Shown in pieces: positions 50,527-63,982 of a DNA stretch of 64,000 nt. The position numbers and the translations under genes are program-made. Source of the DNA: Embiotoca jacksoni (lineage: Eukaryota; Chordata; Actinopteri; Embiotocidae); contig JAKOON010000147.1 of assembly GCA_022577435.1 (NCBI GenBank), positions 86,311-150,310 of the forward strand. The letters run 5' to 3'. Under the pieces are notes generated by a model. That model saw only the letters and a program-made list of their open reading frames with translations, had not been told where the DNA came from and did no database searches. Every line of letters starts with the position of its first letter. Within the stretch, counting starts at the first letter, position 1.

Positions 50527-53235
50527 GCAAATGGGATACACTACATGGCCAAAGTGGCTTCACTTTGTATCTGCAATTACACAGAAAACAGCATTTCAAG
50601 TCTCACTTTCTCAGCCTAATGTAAAACAGCATCACAGCGCCACGGCTTAAACTAAGTGTTTACAAACAAGTTTCATACTCAGACCTATGGCAAATGGGAT
50701 AAACTACATGAACAAAGTGGTTTCAAGTCACTTTGTGTGGACAATTTCACAGGAAACACAATGTTTCAAAAACAGCCTTATCTCAGCGAGAGAAGCTCAA
50801 ATACAGCATAAAACTGCATTACAGTGCCACGGCTTAAATTAAGTGTTTACGAACAAATTTCTTCATCAGTACTATGGAAAATGGGATAAACTACAAGGAC
50901 AAAGTGGTTTCACGTCACTTTGTGTGGACAATTTCACAGGAAACACAATGTTTCAAAAACAGCCTTATCTCAGCGAGAGAAGCTCAAAAACAGCATAAAC
51001 CTGCATTACAGTGCCACGGCTTAAGCTCATTGTTTACGAACAAATTTTTTCAGACGTACTATGGCAAATGGGATAAAATACATGGACAAAGTGGCTTCAA
51101 GTCACTTTGTGTGGACAATTTCACAGGAAACACAATGTTTCAAAAACAGCCTTATCTCAGCGAGAGAAGCTCAAAAACAGCATAAAACTGCATTACAGTG
51201 CCATGGCTTAAACTAAGTGTTTACGAACAAATTTCTTCATCAGTATTATGGCAAATGAGATAAACTACTTGGACAAAGTGGCTTCAAGTCACTTTGTGTG
51301 GACAATTTCACAGGAAACACAATGTTTCAAAAACAGCCTTATCTCAGCGAGAGAAGCTCAAATACAGCATAAAACTGCATTATAGTGCCACGGCTTAAAC
51401 TAAGTGTTTACGAACAAATTTCTTTATCAGCAAATGGGATACACTACATGGCCAAAGTGGCTTCACTTTGTATCTGCAATTACACAGAAAACAGCATTTC
51501 AAGTCTCACTTTCTCAGCCTAATGTAAAACAGCATCACAGCGCCACGGCTTAAACTAAGTGTTTACAAACAAGTTTCATACTCAGACCTATGGCAAATGG
51601 GATAAACTACATGAACAAAGTGGTTTCAAGTCACTTTGTGTGGACAATTTCACAGGAAACACAATGTTTCAAAAACAGCCTTATCTCAGCGAGAGAAGCT
51701 CAAATACAGCATAAAACTGCATTACAGTGCCACGGCTTAAATTAAGTGTTTACGAACAAATTTCTTCATCAGTACTATGGAAAATGGGATAAACTACAAG
51801 GACAAAGTGGTTTCACGTCACTTTGTGTGGACAATTTCACAGGAAACACAATGTTTCAAAAACAGCCTTATCTCAGCGAGAGAAGCTCAAAAACAGCATA
51901 AACCTGCATTACAGTGCCACGGCTTAAGCTCATTGTTTACGAACAAATTTTTTCAGACGTACTATGGCAAATGGGATAAAATACATGGACAAAGTGGCTT
52001 CAAGTCACTTTGTGTGGACAATTTCACAGGAAACACAATGTTTCAAAAACAGCCTTATCTCAGCGAGAGAAGCTCAAAAACAGCATAAAACTGCATTACA
52101 GTGCCATGGCTTAAACTAAGTGTTTACGAACAAATTTCTTCATCAGTATTATGGCAAATGAGATAAACTACTTGGACAAAGTGGCTTCAAGTCACTTTGT
52201 GTGGACAATTTCACAGGAAACACAATGTTTCAAAAACAGCCTTATCTCAGCGAGAGAAGCTCAAATACAGCATAAAACTGCATTATAGTGCCACGGCTTA
52301 AACTAAGTGTTTACGAACAAATTTCTTTATCAGCAAATGGGATACACTACATGGCCAAAGTGGCTTCACTTTGTATCTGCAATTACACAGAAAACAGCAT
52401 TTCAAGTCTCACTTTCTCAGCCTAATGTAAAACAGCATCACAGCGCCACGGCTTAAACTAAGTGTTTACAAACAAGTTTCATACTCAGACCTATGGCAAA
52501 TGGGATAAACTACATGAACAAAGTGGTTTCAAGTCACTTTGTGTGGACAATTTCACAGGAAACACAATGTTTCAAAAACAGCCTTATCTCAGCGAGAGAA
52601 GCTCAAATACAGCATAAAACTGCATTACAGTGCCACGGCTTAAATTAAGTGTTTACGAACAAATTTCTTCATCAGTACTATGGAAAATGGGATAAACTAC
52701 AAGGACAAAGTGGTTTCACGTCACTTTGTGTGGACAATTTCACAGGAAACACAATGTTTCAAAAACAGCCTTATCTCAGCGAGAGAAGCTCAAAAACAGC
52801 ATAAACCTGCATTACAGTGCCACGGCTTAAGCTCATTGTTTACGAACAAATTTTTTCAGACGTACTATGGCAAATGGGATAAAATACATGGACAAAGTGG
52901 CTTCAAGTCACTTTGTGTGGACAATTTCACAGGAAACACAATGTTTCAAAAACAGCCTTATCTCAGCGAGAGAAGCTCAAAAACAGCATAAAACTGCATT
53001 ACAGTGCCATGGCTTAAACTAAGTGTTTACGAACAAATTTCTTCATCAGTATTATGGCAAATGAGATAAACTACTTGGACAAAGTGGCTTCAAGTCACTT
53101 TGTGTGGACAATTTCACAGGAAACACAATGTTTCAAAAACAGCCTTATCTCAGCGAGAGAAGCTCAAATACAGCATAAAACTGCATTATAGTGCCACGGC
53201 TTAAACTAAGTGTTTACGAACAAATTTCTTTATCA
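50527..53235 (+). repeat. Five-monomer tandem HOR, 903 bp x 3
   Basis: Three consecutive copies of Hb-M/D-E*-F-G start at 50527, 51430 and 52333, each exactly 903 bp (4x187+155). E* carries atggaaaatggg in place of atggcaaatggg, found only here (50869, 51772, 52675). M/D starts catgaac and ends caaatac, cttaaatta. I see no difference between the three copies by eye. The block is followed by Ha at 53236, where the array returns to the usual E-F-G-Ha-I context. Confidence 0.94.
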
Positions 53236-54482
53236 GCAAATGGGATACACTACATGGCCAAAGTGGCTTCACTTTGTATCTGCAATTACACAGAAAACAG
53301 CATTTCAAGTCTCACTTTCTCAGCCTAATGTAAAACTGCATCACAGCGCCACGGCTTAAACTAAGTGTTTACAAACAAGTGTCATACTCAGAACTTTGGC
53401 AAATGGGATAAACTACATGGGCAAAGTGGCTTCAAGTCACTTTCTGTGGACAATTTCACAGGAAACACAATGTTTCAAAAACAGCCTTATCTCAGCGAGA
53501 GAAGCTCAAAAACAGCATTAAAATGCATTACAGTGCCACGGCTTAAATTAAGTGTTTACGAACAAATTTCTTCATCAGTACTATGGCAAATGGGATAAAC
53601 TACAAGGACAAAGTGGTTTCACGTCACTTTGTGTGGACAATTTCACAGGAAACACAATGTTTCAAAAACAGCCTTATCTCAGCGAGAGAAGCTCAAAAAC
53701 AGCATAAACCTGCATTACAGTGCCACGGCTTAAGCTCATTGTTTACGAACAAATTTTTTCAGACGTACTATGGCAAATGGGATAAAATACATGGACAAAG
53801 TGGCTTCAAGTCACTTTGTGTGGACAATTTCACAGGAAACACAATGTTTCAAAAACAGCCTTATCTCAGCGAGAGAAGCTCAAAAACAGCATAAAACTGC
53901 ATTACAGTGCCATGGCTTAAAACTAAGTGTTTACGAACAAATTTCTTCATCAGTATTATGGCAAATGAGATAAACTACTTGGACAAAGTGGCTTCAAGTC
54001 ACTTTGTGTGGACAATTTCACAGGAAACACAATGTTTCAAAAACAGCCTTATCTCAGCGAGAGAAGCTCAAATACAGCATAAAACTGCATTATAGTGCCA
54101 CGGCTTAAACTAAGTGTTTACGAACAAATTTCTTTATCAGCAAATGGGATACACTACATGGCCAAAGTGGCTTCACTTTGTAATCTGCAATTACACAGAA
54201 AACAGCATTTCAAGTCTCACTTTCTCAGCCTAATGTAAAACTGCATCACAGCGCCACGGCTTAAACTAAGTGTTTACAAACAAGTGTCATACTCAGAACT
54301 TTGGCAAATGGGATAAACTACATGGGCAAAGTGGCTTCAAGTCACTTTCTGTGGACAATTTCACAGGAAACACAATGTTTCAAAACAGCCTTATCTCAGC
54401 GAGAGAAGCTCAAATACAGCGTAAAACTGCATTACAGTGCCCACGGCTTAAATTAAGTGTTTACGAACAAATTTCTTCATCA
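53236..54482 (+). repeat. Ha I E F G Ha I/D segment containing four single-base indels
   Basis: Order: Ha I E F G Ha I/D. Lengths here break the 187/155 rule. F at 53765 is 188 bp (extra a near 53920). Ha at 54140 is 156 bp (gtaatctgc, extra a near 54183). I/D at 54296 has one a fewer at 54382-54385 and one extra c at 54440-54442. There are also private substitutions: cagcatta at 53519 and cagcgtaaa at 54421. Confidence 0.9.
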
Positions 54483-56881
54483 GTACTATGGCAAATGGGA
54501 TAAACTACAAGGACAAAGTGGTTTCACGTCACTTTGTGTGGACAATTTCACAGGAAACACAATGTTTCAAAAACAGCCTTATCTCAGCGAGAGAAGCTCA
54601 AAAACAGCATAAACCTGCATTACAGTGCCACGGCTTAAGCTCATTGTTTACGAACAAATTTTTTCAGACGTACTATGGCAAATGGGATAAAAGACATGGA
54701 CAAAGTGGCTTCAAGTCACTTTGTGTGGACAATTTCACAGGAAACACAATGTTTCAAAAACAGCCTTATCTCAGCGAGAGAAGCTCAACTACAGCATAAA
54801 ACTGCATTATAGTGCCACGGCTTAAACTAAGTGTTTACGAACAAATTTCTTCATCAGTACTATGGCAAATGAGATAAACTACTTGGACAAAGTGGCTTCA
54901 AGTCACTTTGTGTGGACAATTTCACAGGAAACACAATGTTTCAAAAACAGCCTTATCTCAGCGAGAGAAGCTCAAATACAGCATAAAACTGCATTACAGT
55001 GCCACGGCTTAAACTAAGTGTTTACGAACAAATTTCTTTATCAGCAAATGGGATACACTACATGGCCAAAGTGGCTTCACTTTGTATCTGCAATTACACA
55101 GAAACAGCATTTCAAGTCTCACTTTCTAAGCCTAATGTAAAACTGCATCACAGCGCCACGGCTTAAACTAAGTGTTTACAAACAAGTGTCATACTCAGAA
55201 CTTTGGCAAATGGGATAAACTACATGGGCAAAGTGGCTTCAAGTCACTTTCTGTGGACAATTTCACAGGAAACACAATGTTTCAAAAACAGCCTTATCTC
55301 AGCGAGAGAAGCTCAAAAACAGCATAAAAATGCATTACAGTGCCACGGCTTAAATTAAGTGTTTACGAACAAATTTCTTCATCAGTACTATGGCAAATGG
55401 GATAAAATACATGGACAAAGTGGCTTCATGTCACTTTGTGTGGACAATTTCACAGGAAACACAATGTTTCAAAAACAGCCTTATCTCAGTGAGAGAAGCT
55501 CAAAAACAGCATAAAACTGCATTACAGTGCCACGGCTTAAACTAAGTGTTTACGAACAAATTTCTTCATCAGTACTATGGCAAATGAGATAAACTACTTG
55601 GACAAAGTGGTTTCAAGTCACTTTGTGTGGACAATTTCACAGGAAACACAATGTTTCAAAAACAGCCTTATCTCAGCGAGAGAAGCTCAAAAACAGCATA
55701 AAAATGCATTACAGTGCCACGGCTTAAATTAAGTGTTTACGAACAAATTTCTTCATCAGTACTATGGCAAATGGGATAAACTACAAGGACAAAGTGGTTT
55801 CACGTCACTTTGTGTGGACAATTTCACAGGAAACACAATGTTTCAAAAACAGCCTTATCTCAGCGAGAGAAGCTCAAATACAGCATAAAACTGCATTACA
55901 GTGCCACGGCTTAAATTAAGTGTTTACGAACAAATTTCTTCATCAGTACTATGGCAAATGGGATAAACTACAAGGACAAAGTGGTTTCACGTCACTTTGT
56001 GTGGACAATTTCACAGGAAACACAATGTTTCAAAAACAGCCTTATCTCAGCGAGAGAAGCTCAAAAACAGCATAAACCTGCATTACAGTGCCACGGCTTA
56101 AGCTCATTGTTTACCGAACAAATTTTTTCAGACGTACTATGGCAAATGGGATAAAATACATGGACAAAGTGGCTTCAAGTCACTTTGTGTGGACAATTTC
56201 ACAGGAAACACAATGTTTCAAAAACAGCCTTATCTCAGCGAGAGAAGCTCAAAAACAGCATAAAACTGCATTACAGTGCCATGGCTTAAACTAAGTGTTT
56301 ACGAACAAATTTCTTCATCAGTATTATGGCAAATGAGATAAACTACTTGGACAAAGTGGCTTCATGTCACTTTGTGTGGACAATTTCACAGGAAACACAA
56401 TGTTTCAAAAACAGCCTTATCTCAGTGAGAGAAGCTCAAAAACAGCATAAAACTGCATTACAGTGCCACGGCTTAAACTAAGTGTTTACGAACAAATTTC
56501 TTCATCAGTACTATGGCAAATGAGATAAACTACTTGGACAAAGTGGTTTCAAGTCACTTTGTGTGGACAATTTCACAGGAAACACAATGTTTCAAAAACA
56601 GCCTTATCTCAGCGAGAGAAGCTCAAAAACAGCATAAAAATGCATTACAGTGCCACGGCTTAAATTAAGTGTTTACGAACAAATTTCTTCATCAGTACTA
56701 TGGCAAATGGGATAAACTACAAGGACAAAGTGGTTTCACGTCACTTTGTGTGGACAATTTCACAGGAAACACAATGTTTCAAAAACAGCCTTATCTCAGC
56801 GAGAGAAGCTCAAATACAGCATAAAACTGCATTACAGTGCCACGGCTTAAATTAAGTGTTTACGAACAAATTTCTTCATCA
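54483..56881 (+). repeat. 13-monomer segment with two further single-base indels
   Basis: Order: E N P Hc I B C D2 E F G/B C D2. Hc at 55044 is 154 bp because cagaaacagc has lost one a (55102-55104). E at 55946 is 188 bp because of ttaccgaac (extra c near 56114). G/B at 56321 starts tattatgg, gagat..cttgg (G) and ends catgtc, cagtgag (B); its junction lies near 56350-56365, upstream of the core. The I-B join at 55385 matches that at 17603. Confidence 0.88.
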
Positions 56882-59809
56882 GTACTATGGCAAATGGGAT
56901 AAACTACAAGGACAAAGTGGTTTCACGTCACTTTGTGTGGACAATTTCACAGGAAACACAATGTTTCAAAAACAGCCTTATCTCAGCGAGAGAAGCTCAA
57001 AAACAGCATAAACCTGCATTACAGTGCCACGGCTTAAGCTCATTGTTTACGAACAAATTTTTTCAGACGTACTATGGCAAATGGGATAAAATACATGGAC
57101 AAAGTGGCTTCAAGTCACTTTGTGTGGACAATTTCACAGGAAACACAATGTTTCAAAAACAGCCTTATCTCAGCGAGAGAAGCTCAAAAACAGCATAAAA
57201 CTGCATTACAGTGCCATGGCTTAAACTAAGTGTTTACGAACAAATTTCTTCATCAGTATTATGGCAAATGAGATAAACTACTTGGACAAAGTGGCTTCAA
57301 GTCACTTTGTGTGGACAATTTCACAGGAAACACAATGTTTCAAAAACAGCCTTATCTCAGCGAGAGAAGCTCAAATACAGCATAAAACTGCATTATAGTG
57401 CCACGGCTTAAACTAAGTGTTTACGAACAAATTTCTTTATCAGCAAATGGGATACACTACATGGCCAAAGTGGCTTCACTTTGTATCTGCAATTACACAG
57501 AAAACAGCATTTCAAGTCTCACTTTCTCAGCCTAATGTAAAACAGCATCACAGCGCCACGGCTTAAACTAAGTGTTTACAAACAAGTTTCATACTCAGAC
57601 CTATGGCAAATGGGATAAACTACATGAACAAAGTGGTTTCAAGTCACTTTGTGTGGACAATTTCACAGGAAACACAATGTTTCAAAAACAGCCTTATCTC
57701 AGCGAGAGAAGCTCAAAAACAGCATAAAACTGCATTACAGTGCCACGGCTTAAACTAAGTGTTTACGAACAAATTTCTTCATCAGTACTATGGCAAATGG
57801 GATAAACTACAAGGACAAAGTGGTTTCACATCACTTTGTGTGGATAATTTCACAGGAAACACAATGTTTCAAAAACAGCCTTATCTCAGCGAGAGAAGCT
57901 CAAAAACAGCATAAAACTGCATTATAGTGCCACGGCTTAAACTAAGTGTTTACGAACAAATTTCTTCATCAGTACTATGGCAAATGAGATAAACTACTTG
58001 GACAAAGTGGCTTCAAGTCACTTTGTGTGGACAATTTCACAGGAAACACAATGTTTCAAAAACAGCCTTATCTCAGCGAGAGAAGCTCAAATACAGCATA
58101 AAACTGCATTACAGTGCCACGGCTTAAACTAAGTGTTTACGAACAAATTTCTTTATCAGCAAATGGGATACACTACATGGCCAAAGTGGCTTCACTTTGT
58201 ATCTGCAATTACACAGAAAACAGCATTTCAAGTCTCACTTTCTCAGCCTAATGTAAAACAGCATCACAGCGCCACGGCTTAAACTAAGTGTTTACAAACA
58301 AGTTTCATACTCAGACCTATGGCAAATGGGATAAACTACATGAACAAAGTGGTTTCAAGTCACTTTGTGTGGACAATTTCACAGGAAACACAATGTTTCA
58401 AAAACAGCCTTATCTCAGCGAGAGAAGCTCAAAAACAGCATAAAACTGCATTACAGTGCCACGGCTTAAACTAAGTGTTTACGAACAAATTTCTTCATCA
58501 GTACTATGGCAAATGAGATAAACTACTTGGACAAAGTGGCTTCAAGTCACTTTGTGTGGACAATTTCACAGGAAACACAATGTTTCAAAAACAGCCTTAT
58601 CTCAGCGAGAGAAGCTCAAATACAGCATAAAACTGCATTACAGTGCCACGGCTTAAATTAAGTGTTTACGAACAAATTTCTTCATCAGTACTATGGCAAA
58701 TGGGATAAACTACAAGGACAAAGTGGTTTCACGTCACTTTGTGTGGACAATTTCACAGGAAACACAATGTTTCAAAAACAGCCTTATCTCAGCGAGAGAA
58801 GCTCAAAAACAGCATAAACCTGCATTACAGTGCCATGGCTTAAGCTAATTGTTTACGAACAAATTTTTTCAGACGTACTATGGCAAATGGGATAAAATAC
58901 ATGGACAAAGTGGCTTCATGTCACTTTGTGTGGACAATTTCACAGGAAACACAATGTTTCAAAAACAGCCTTATCTCAGTGAGAGAAGCTCAAAAACAGC
59001 ATAAAACTGCATTACAGTGCCACGGCTTAAACTAAGTGTTTACGAAGAAATTTCTTCATCAGTACTATGGCAAATGAGATAAACTACTTGGACAAAGTGG
59101 TTTCAAGTCACTTTGTGTGGACAATTTCACAGGAAACACAATGTTTCAAAAACAGCCTTATCTCAGCGAGAGAAGCTCAAAAACAGCATAAAACTGCATT
59201 ACAGTGTCATGGCTTAAACTAAGTGTTTACGAACAAATTTCTTCATCAGTATTATGGCAAATGAGATAAACTACTTGGACAAAGTGGCTTCAAGTCACTT
59301 TGTGTGGACAATTTCACAGGAAACACAATGTTTCAAAAACAGCCTTATCTCAGCGAGAGAAGCTCAAAAACAGCATAAAACTGCATTACAGTGCCACGGC
59401 TTAAACTAAGTGTTTACGAACAAATTTCTTCATCAGTACTATGGCAAATGACATAAACTACTTGGACAAAGTGGCTTCAAGTCACTTTGTGTGGACAATT
59501 TCACAGGAAACACAATGTTTCAAAAACAGCCTTATCTCAGCGAGAGAAGCTCAAATACAGCATAAAACTGCATTACAGTGCCACGGCTTAAATTAAGTGT
59601 TTACGAACAAATTTCTTCATCAGTACTATGGCAAATGGGATAAACTACAAGGACAAAGTGGTTTCACGTCACTTTGTGTGGACAATTTCACAGGAAACAC
59701 AATGTTTCAAAAACAGCCTTATCTCAGCGAGAGAAGCTCAAAAACAGCATAAACCTGCATTACAGTGCCACGGCTTAAACTAAGTGTTTACGAACAAATT
59801 TCTTTATCA
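56882..59809 (+). repeat. 16-monomer mosaic segment
   Basis: Order: E F G Hb M* K* P Hb M* J A B C/F G/L J A*. M* (57598, 58314) has gtgccacgg and cttaaacta instead of the usual M ending. K* at 57785 has cacatc, a private tggataattt, cattatag and cttaaacta. C/F at 59062 ends gtgtcatgg. The B before it has tacgaagaa (near 59044). J at 59436 has atgacataa. A* at 59623 ends cttaaacta, tttctttatca. Many monomers are recombinants found only here. Confidence 0.83.
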
Positions 59810-62737
59810 GCAAATGGGATACACTACATGGCCAAAGTGGCTTCACTTTGTATTTGCAATTACACAGAAAACAGCATTTCAAGTCTCACTTTCTCTGCCT
59901 AATGTAAAACAGCATCACAGCGCCACGGCTTAAACTAAGTGTTTACAAACAAGTTTCATACTCAGACCTATGGCAAATGGGATAAACTACATGAACAAAG
60001 TGGTTTCAAGTCACTTTGTGTGGACAATTTCACAGGAAACACAATGTTTCAAAAACAGCCTTATCTCAGCGAGAGAAGCTCAAAAACAGCATAAAACTGC
60101 ATTACAGTTCCACGGCTTAAGCTAATTGTTTACGAACAAATTTTTTCAGACGTACTATGGCAAATGGGATAAAAGACATGGACAAAGTGGCTTCAAGTCA
60201 CTTTGTGTGGACAATTTCACAGGAAACACAATGTTTCAAAAACAGCCTTATCTCAGCGAGAGAAGCTCAACTACAGCATAAAACTGCATTATAGTGCCAC
60301 GGCTTAAACTAAGTGTTTACGAACAAATTTCTTCATCAGTACTATGGCAAATGAGATAAACTACTTGGACAAAGTGGCTTCAAGTCACTTTGTGTGGACA
60401 ATTTCACAGGAAACACAATGTTTCAAAAACAGCCTTATCTCAGCGAGAGAAGCTCAAATACAGCATAAAACTGCATTACAGTGCCACGGCTTAAACTAAG
60501 TGTTTACGAACAAATTTCTTTATCAGCAAATGGGATACACTACATGGCCAAAGTGGCTTCACTTTGTATCTGCAATTACACAGAAAACAGCATTTCAAGT
60601 CTCACTTTCTAAGCCTAATGTAAAACTGCATCACAGCGCCACGGCTTAAACTAAGTGTTTACAAACAAGTGTCATACTCAGAACTTTGGCAAATGGGATA
60701 AACTACATGGGCAAAGTGGCTTCAAGTCACTTTCTGTGGACAATTTCACAGGAAACACAATGTTTCAAAAACAGCCTTATCTCAGCGAGAGAAGCTCAAA
60801 AACAGCATAAAACTGCATTACAGTGCCACGGCTTAAACTAAGTGTTTACGAACAAATTTCTTCATCAGTACTATGGCAAATGGGATAAACTACAAGGACA
60901 AAGTGGTTTCACGTCACTTTGTGTGGACAATTTCACAGGAAACACAATGTTTCAAAAACAGCCTTATCTCAGCGAGAGAAGCTCAAAAACAGCATAAAAC
61001 TGCATTACAGTGCCACGGCTTAAACTAAGTGTTTACGAACAAATTTCTTCATCAGTACTATGGCAAATGAGATAAACTACTTGGACAAAGTGGCTTCAAG
61101 TCACTTTGTGTGGACAATTTCACAGGAAACACAATGTTTCAAAAACAGCCTTATCTCAGCGAGAGAAGCTCAAATACAGCATAAAACTGCATTACAGTGC
61201 CACGGCTTAAATTAAGTGTTTACGAACAAATTTCTTCATCAGTACTATGGCAAATGGGATAAACTACAAGGACAAAGTGGTTTCACGTCACTTTGTGTGG
61301 ACAATTTCACAGGAAACACAATGTTTCAAAAACAGCCTTATCTCAGCGAGAGAAGCTCAAAAACAGCATAAACCTGCATTACAGTGCCATGGCTTAAGCT
61401 AATTGTTTACGAACAAATTTTTTCAGACGTACTATGGCAAATGGGATAAAATACATGGACAAAGTGGCTTCATGTCACTTTGTGTGGACAATTTCACAGG
61501 AAACACAATGTTTCAAAAACAGCCTTATCTCAGTGAGAGAAGCTCAAAAACAGCATAAAACTGCATTACAGTGCCACGGCTTAAACTAAGTGTTTACGAA
61601 CAAATTTCTTCATCAGTACTATGGCAAATGGGATAAACTACAAGGACAAAGTGGTTTCACATCACTTTGTGTGGACAATTTCACAGGAAACACAATGTTT
61701 CAAAAACAGCTTTATCTCAGCGAGAGAAGCTCAAAAACAGCATAAACCTGCATTACAGTGCCACGGCTTAAATTAAGTGTTTACGAACAAATTTCTTCAT
61801 CAGTACTATGGCAAATGGGATAAACTACAAGGACAAAGTGGTTTCACGTCACTTTGTGTGGACAATTTCACAGGAAACACAATGTTTCAAAAACAGCCTT
61901 ATCTCAGCGAGAGAAGCTCAAAAACAGCATAAACCTGCATTACAGTGCCACGGCTTAAGCTAATTGTTTACGAACAAATTTTTTCAGACGTACTATGGCA
62001 AATGGGATAAAATACATGGACAAAGTGGCTTCATGTCACTTTGTGTGGACAATTTCACAGGAAACACAATGTTTCAAAAACAGCCTTATCTCAGTGAGAG
62101 AAGCTCAAAAACAGCATAAAACTGCATTACAGTGCCACGGCTTAAACTAAGTGTTTACGAACAAATTTCTTCATCAGTACTATGGCAAATGAGATAAACT
62201 ACTTGGACAAAGTGGTTTCAAGTCACTTTGTGTGGACAATTTCACAGGAAACACAATGTTTCAAAAACAGCCTTATCTCAGCGAGAGAAGCTCAAAAACA
62301 GCATAAAAATGCATTACAGTGCCACGGCTTAAATTAAGTGTTTACGAACAAATTTCTTCATCAGTACTATGGCAAATGGGATAAACTACAAGGACAAAGT
62401 GGTTTCACGTCACTTTGTGTGGACAATTTCACAGGAAACACAATGTTTCAAAAACAGCCTTATCTCAGCGAGAGAAGCTCAAAAACAGCATAAAACTGCA
62501 TTACAGTGCCATGGCTTAAACTAAGTGTTTACGAACAAATTTCTTCATCAGTATTATGGCAAATGAGATAAACTACTTGGACAAAGTGGCTTCAAGTCAC
62601 TTTGTGTGGACAATTTCACAGGAAACACAATGTTTCAAAAACAGCCTTATCTCAGCGAGAGAAGCTCAAATACAGCATAAAACTGCATTATAGTGCCACG
62701 GCTTAAACTAAGTGTTTACGAACAAATTTCTTTATCA
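59810..62737 (+). repeat. 16-monomer mosaic segment
   Basis: Order: Hb M N P Hc I/L L J A B K A* B C D/F G. Hb at 59810 has private tatttgc and ctctgcc. I/L at 60681 starts aactttgg, catgggc and ends aactgc, cttaaacta. K at 61616 has cacatc and a private agctttatc. A* at 61803 has gccacgg with cttaagcta. D/F at 62364 starts aagg, cacgtc and ends gccatgg, cttaaacta, feeding into G at 62551. Confidence 0.83.
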
Positions 62738-63982
62738 GCAAATGGGATACACTACATGGCCAAAGTGGCTTCACTTTGTATCTGCAATTACACAGAAAAC
62801 AGCATTTCAAGTCTCACTTTCTCAGCCTAATGTAAAACAGCATCACAGCGCCACGGCTTAAACTAAGTGTTTACAAACAAGTTTCATACTCAGACCTATG
62901 GCAAATGGGATAAACTACATGAACAAAGTGGTTTCAAGTCACTTTGTGTGGACAATTTCACAGGAAACACAATGTTTCAAAAACAGCCTTATCTCAGCGA
63001 GAGAAGCTCAAAAACAGCATAAAACTGCATTACAGTTCCACGGCTTAAGCTAATTGTTTACGAACAAATTTTTTCAGACGTACTATGGCAAATGGGATAA
63101 AAGACATGGACAAAGTGGCTTCAAGTCACTTTGTGTGGACAATTTCACAGGAAACACAATGTTTCAAAAACAGCCTTATCTCAGCGAGAGAAGCTCAAAA
63201 ACAGCATAAAACTGCATTACAGTGCCATGGCTTAAACTAAGTGTTTACGAACAAATTTCTTCATCAGTATTATGGCAAATGAGATAAACTACTTGGACAA
63301 AGTGGCTTCAAGTCACTTTGTGTGGACAATTTCACAGGAAACACAATGTTTCAAAAACAGCCTTATCTCAGCGAGAGAAGCTCAACTACAGCATAAAACT
63401 GCATTATAGTGCCACGGCTTAAACTAAGTGTTTACGAACAAATTTCTTCATCAGTACTATGGCAAATGAGATAAACTACTTGGACAAAGTGGCTTCAAGT
63501 CACTTTGTGTGGACAATTTCACAGGAAACACAATGTTTCAAAAACAGCCTTATCTCAGCGAGAGAAGCTCAAATACAGCATAAAACTGCATTACAGTGCC
63601 ACGGCTTAAACTAAGTGTTTACGAACAAATTTCTTTATCAGCAAATGGGATACACTACATGGCCAAAGTGGCTTCACTTTGTATCTGCAATTACACAGAA
63701 AACAGCATTTCAAGTCTCACTTTCTAAGCCTAATGTAAAACTGCATCACAGCGCCACGGCTTAAACTAAGTGTTTACAAACAAGTGTCATACTCAGAACT
63801 TTGGCAAATGGGATAAACTACATGGGCAAAGTGGCTTCAAGTCACTTTCTGTGGACAATTTCACAGGAAACACAATGTTTCAAAAACAGCCTTATCTCAG
63901 CGAGAGAAGCTCAAAAACAGCATAAAACTGCATTACAGTGCCACGGCTTAAACTAAGTGTTTACGAACAAATTTCTTCATCA
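62738..63982 (+). repeat. Seven-monomer mosaic segment at the window end
   Basis: Order: Hb M N/F G/N P Hc I/L. N/F at 63080 starts aaaagacatgg and ends gccatgg. G/N at 63267 starts tattatgg, gagat..cttgg and ends caactac, cattatag. This pair looks like an F-G element inserted within N by exchange. I/L at 63796 repeats the chimera at 60681. The array continues past 64000 with another gtactatgg monomer at 63983. Confidence 0.85.
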
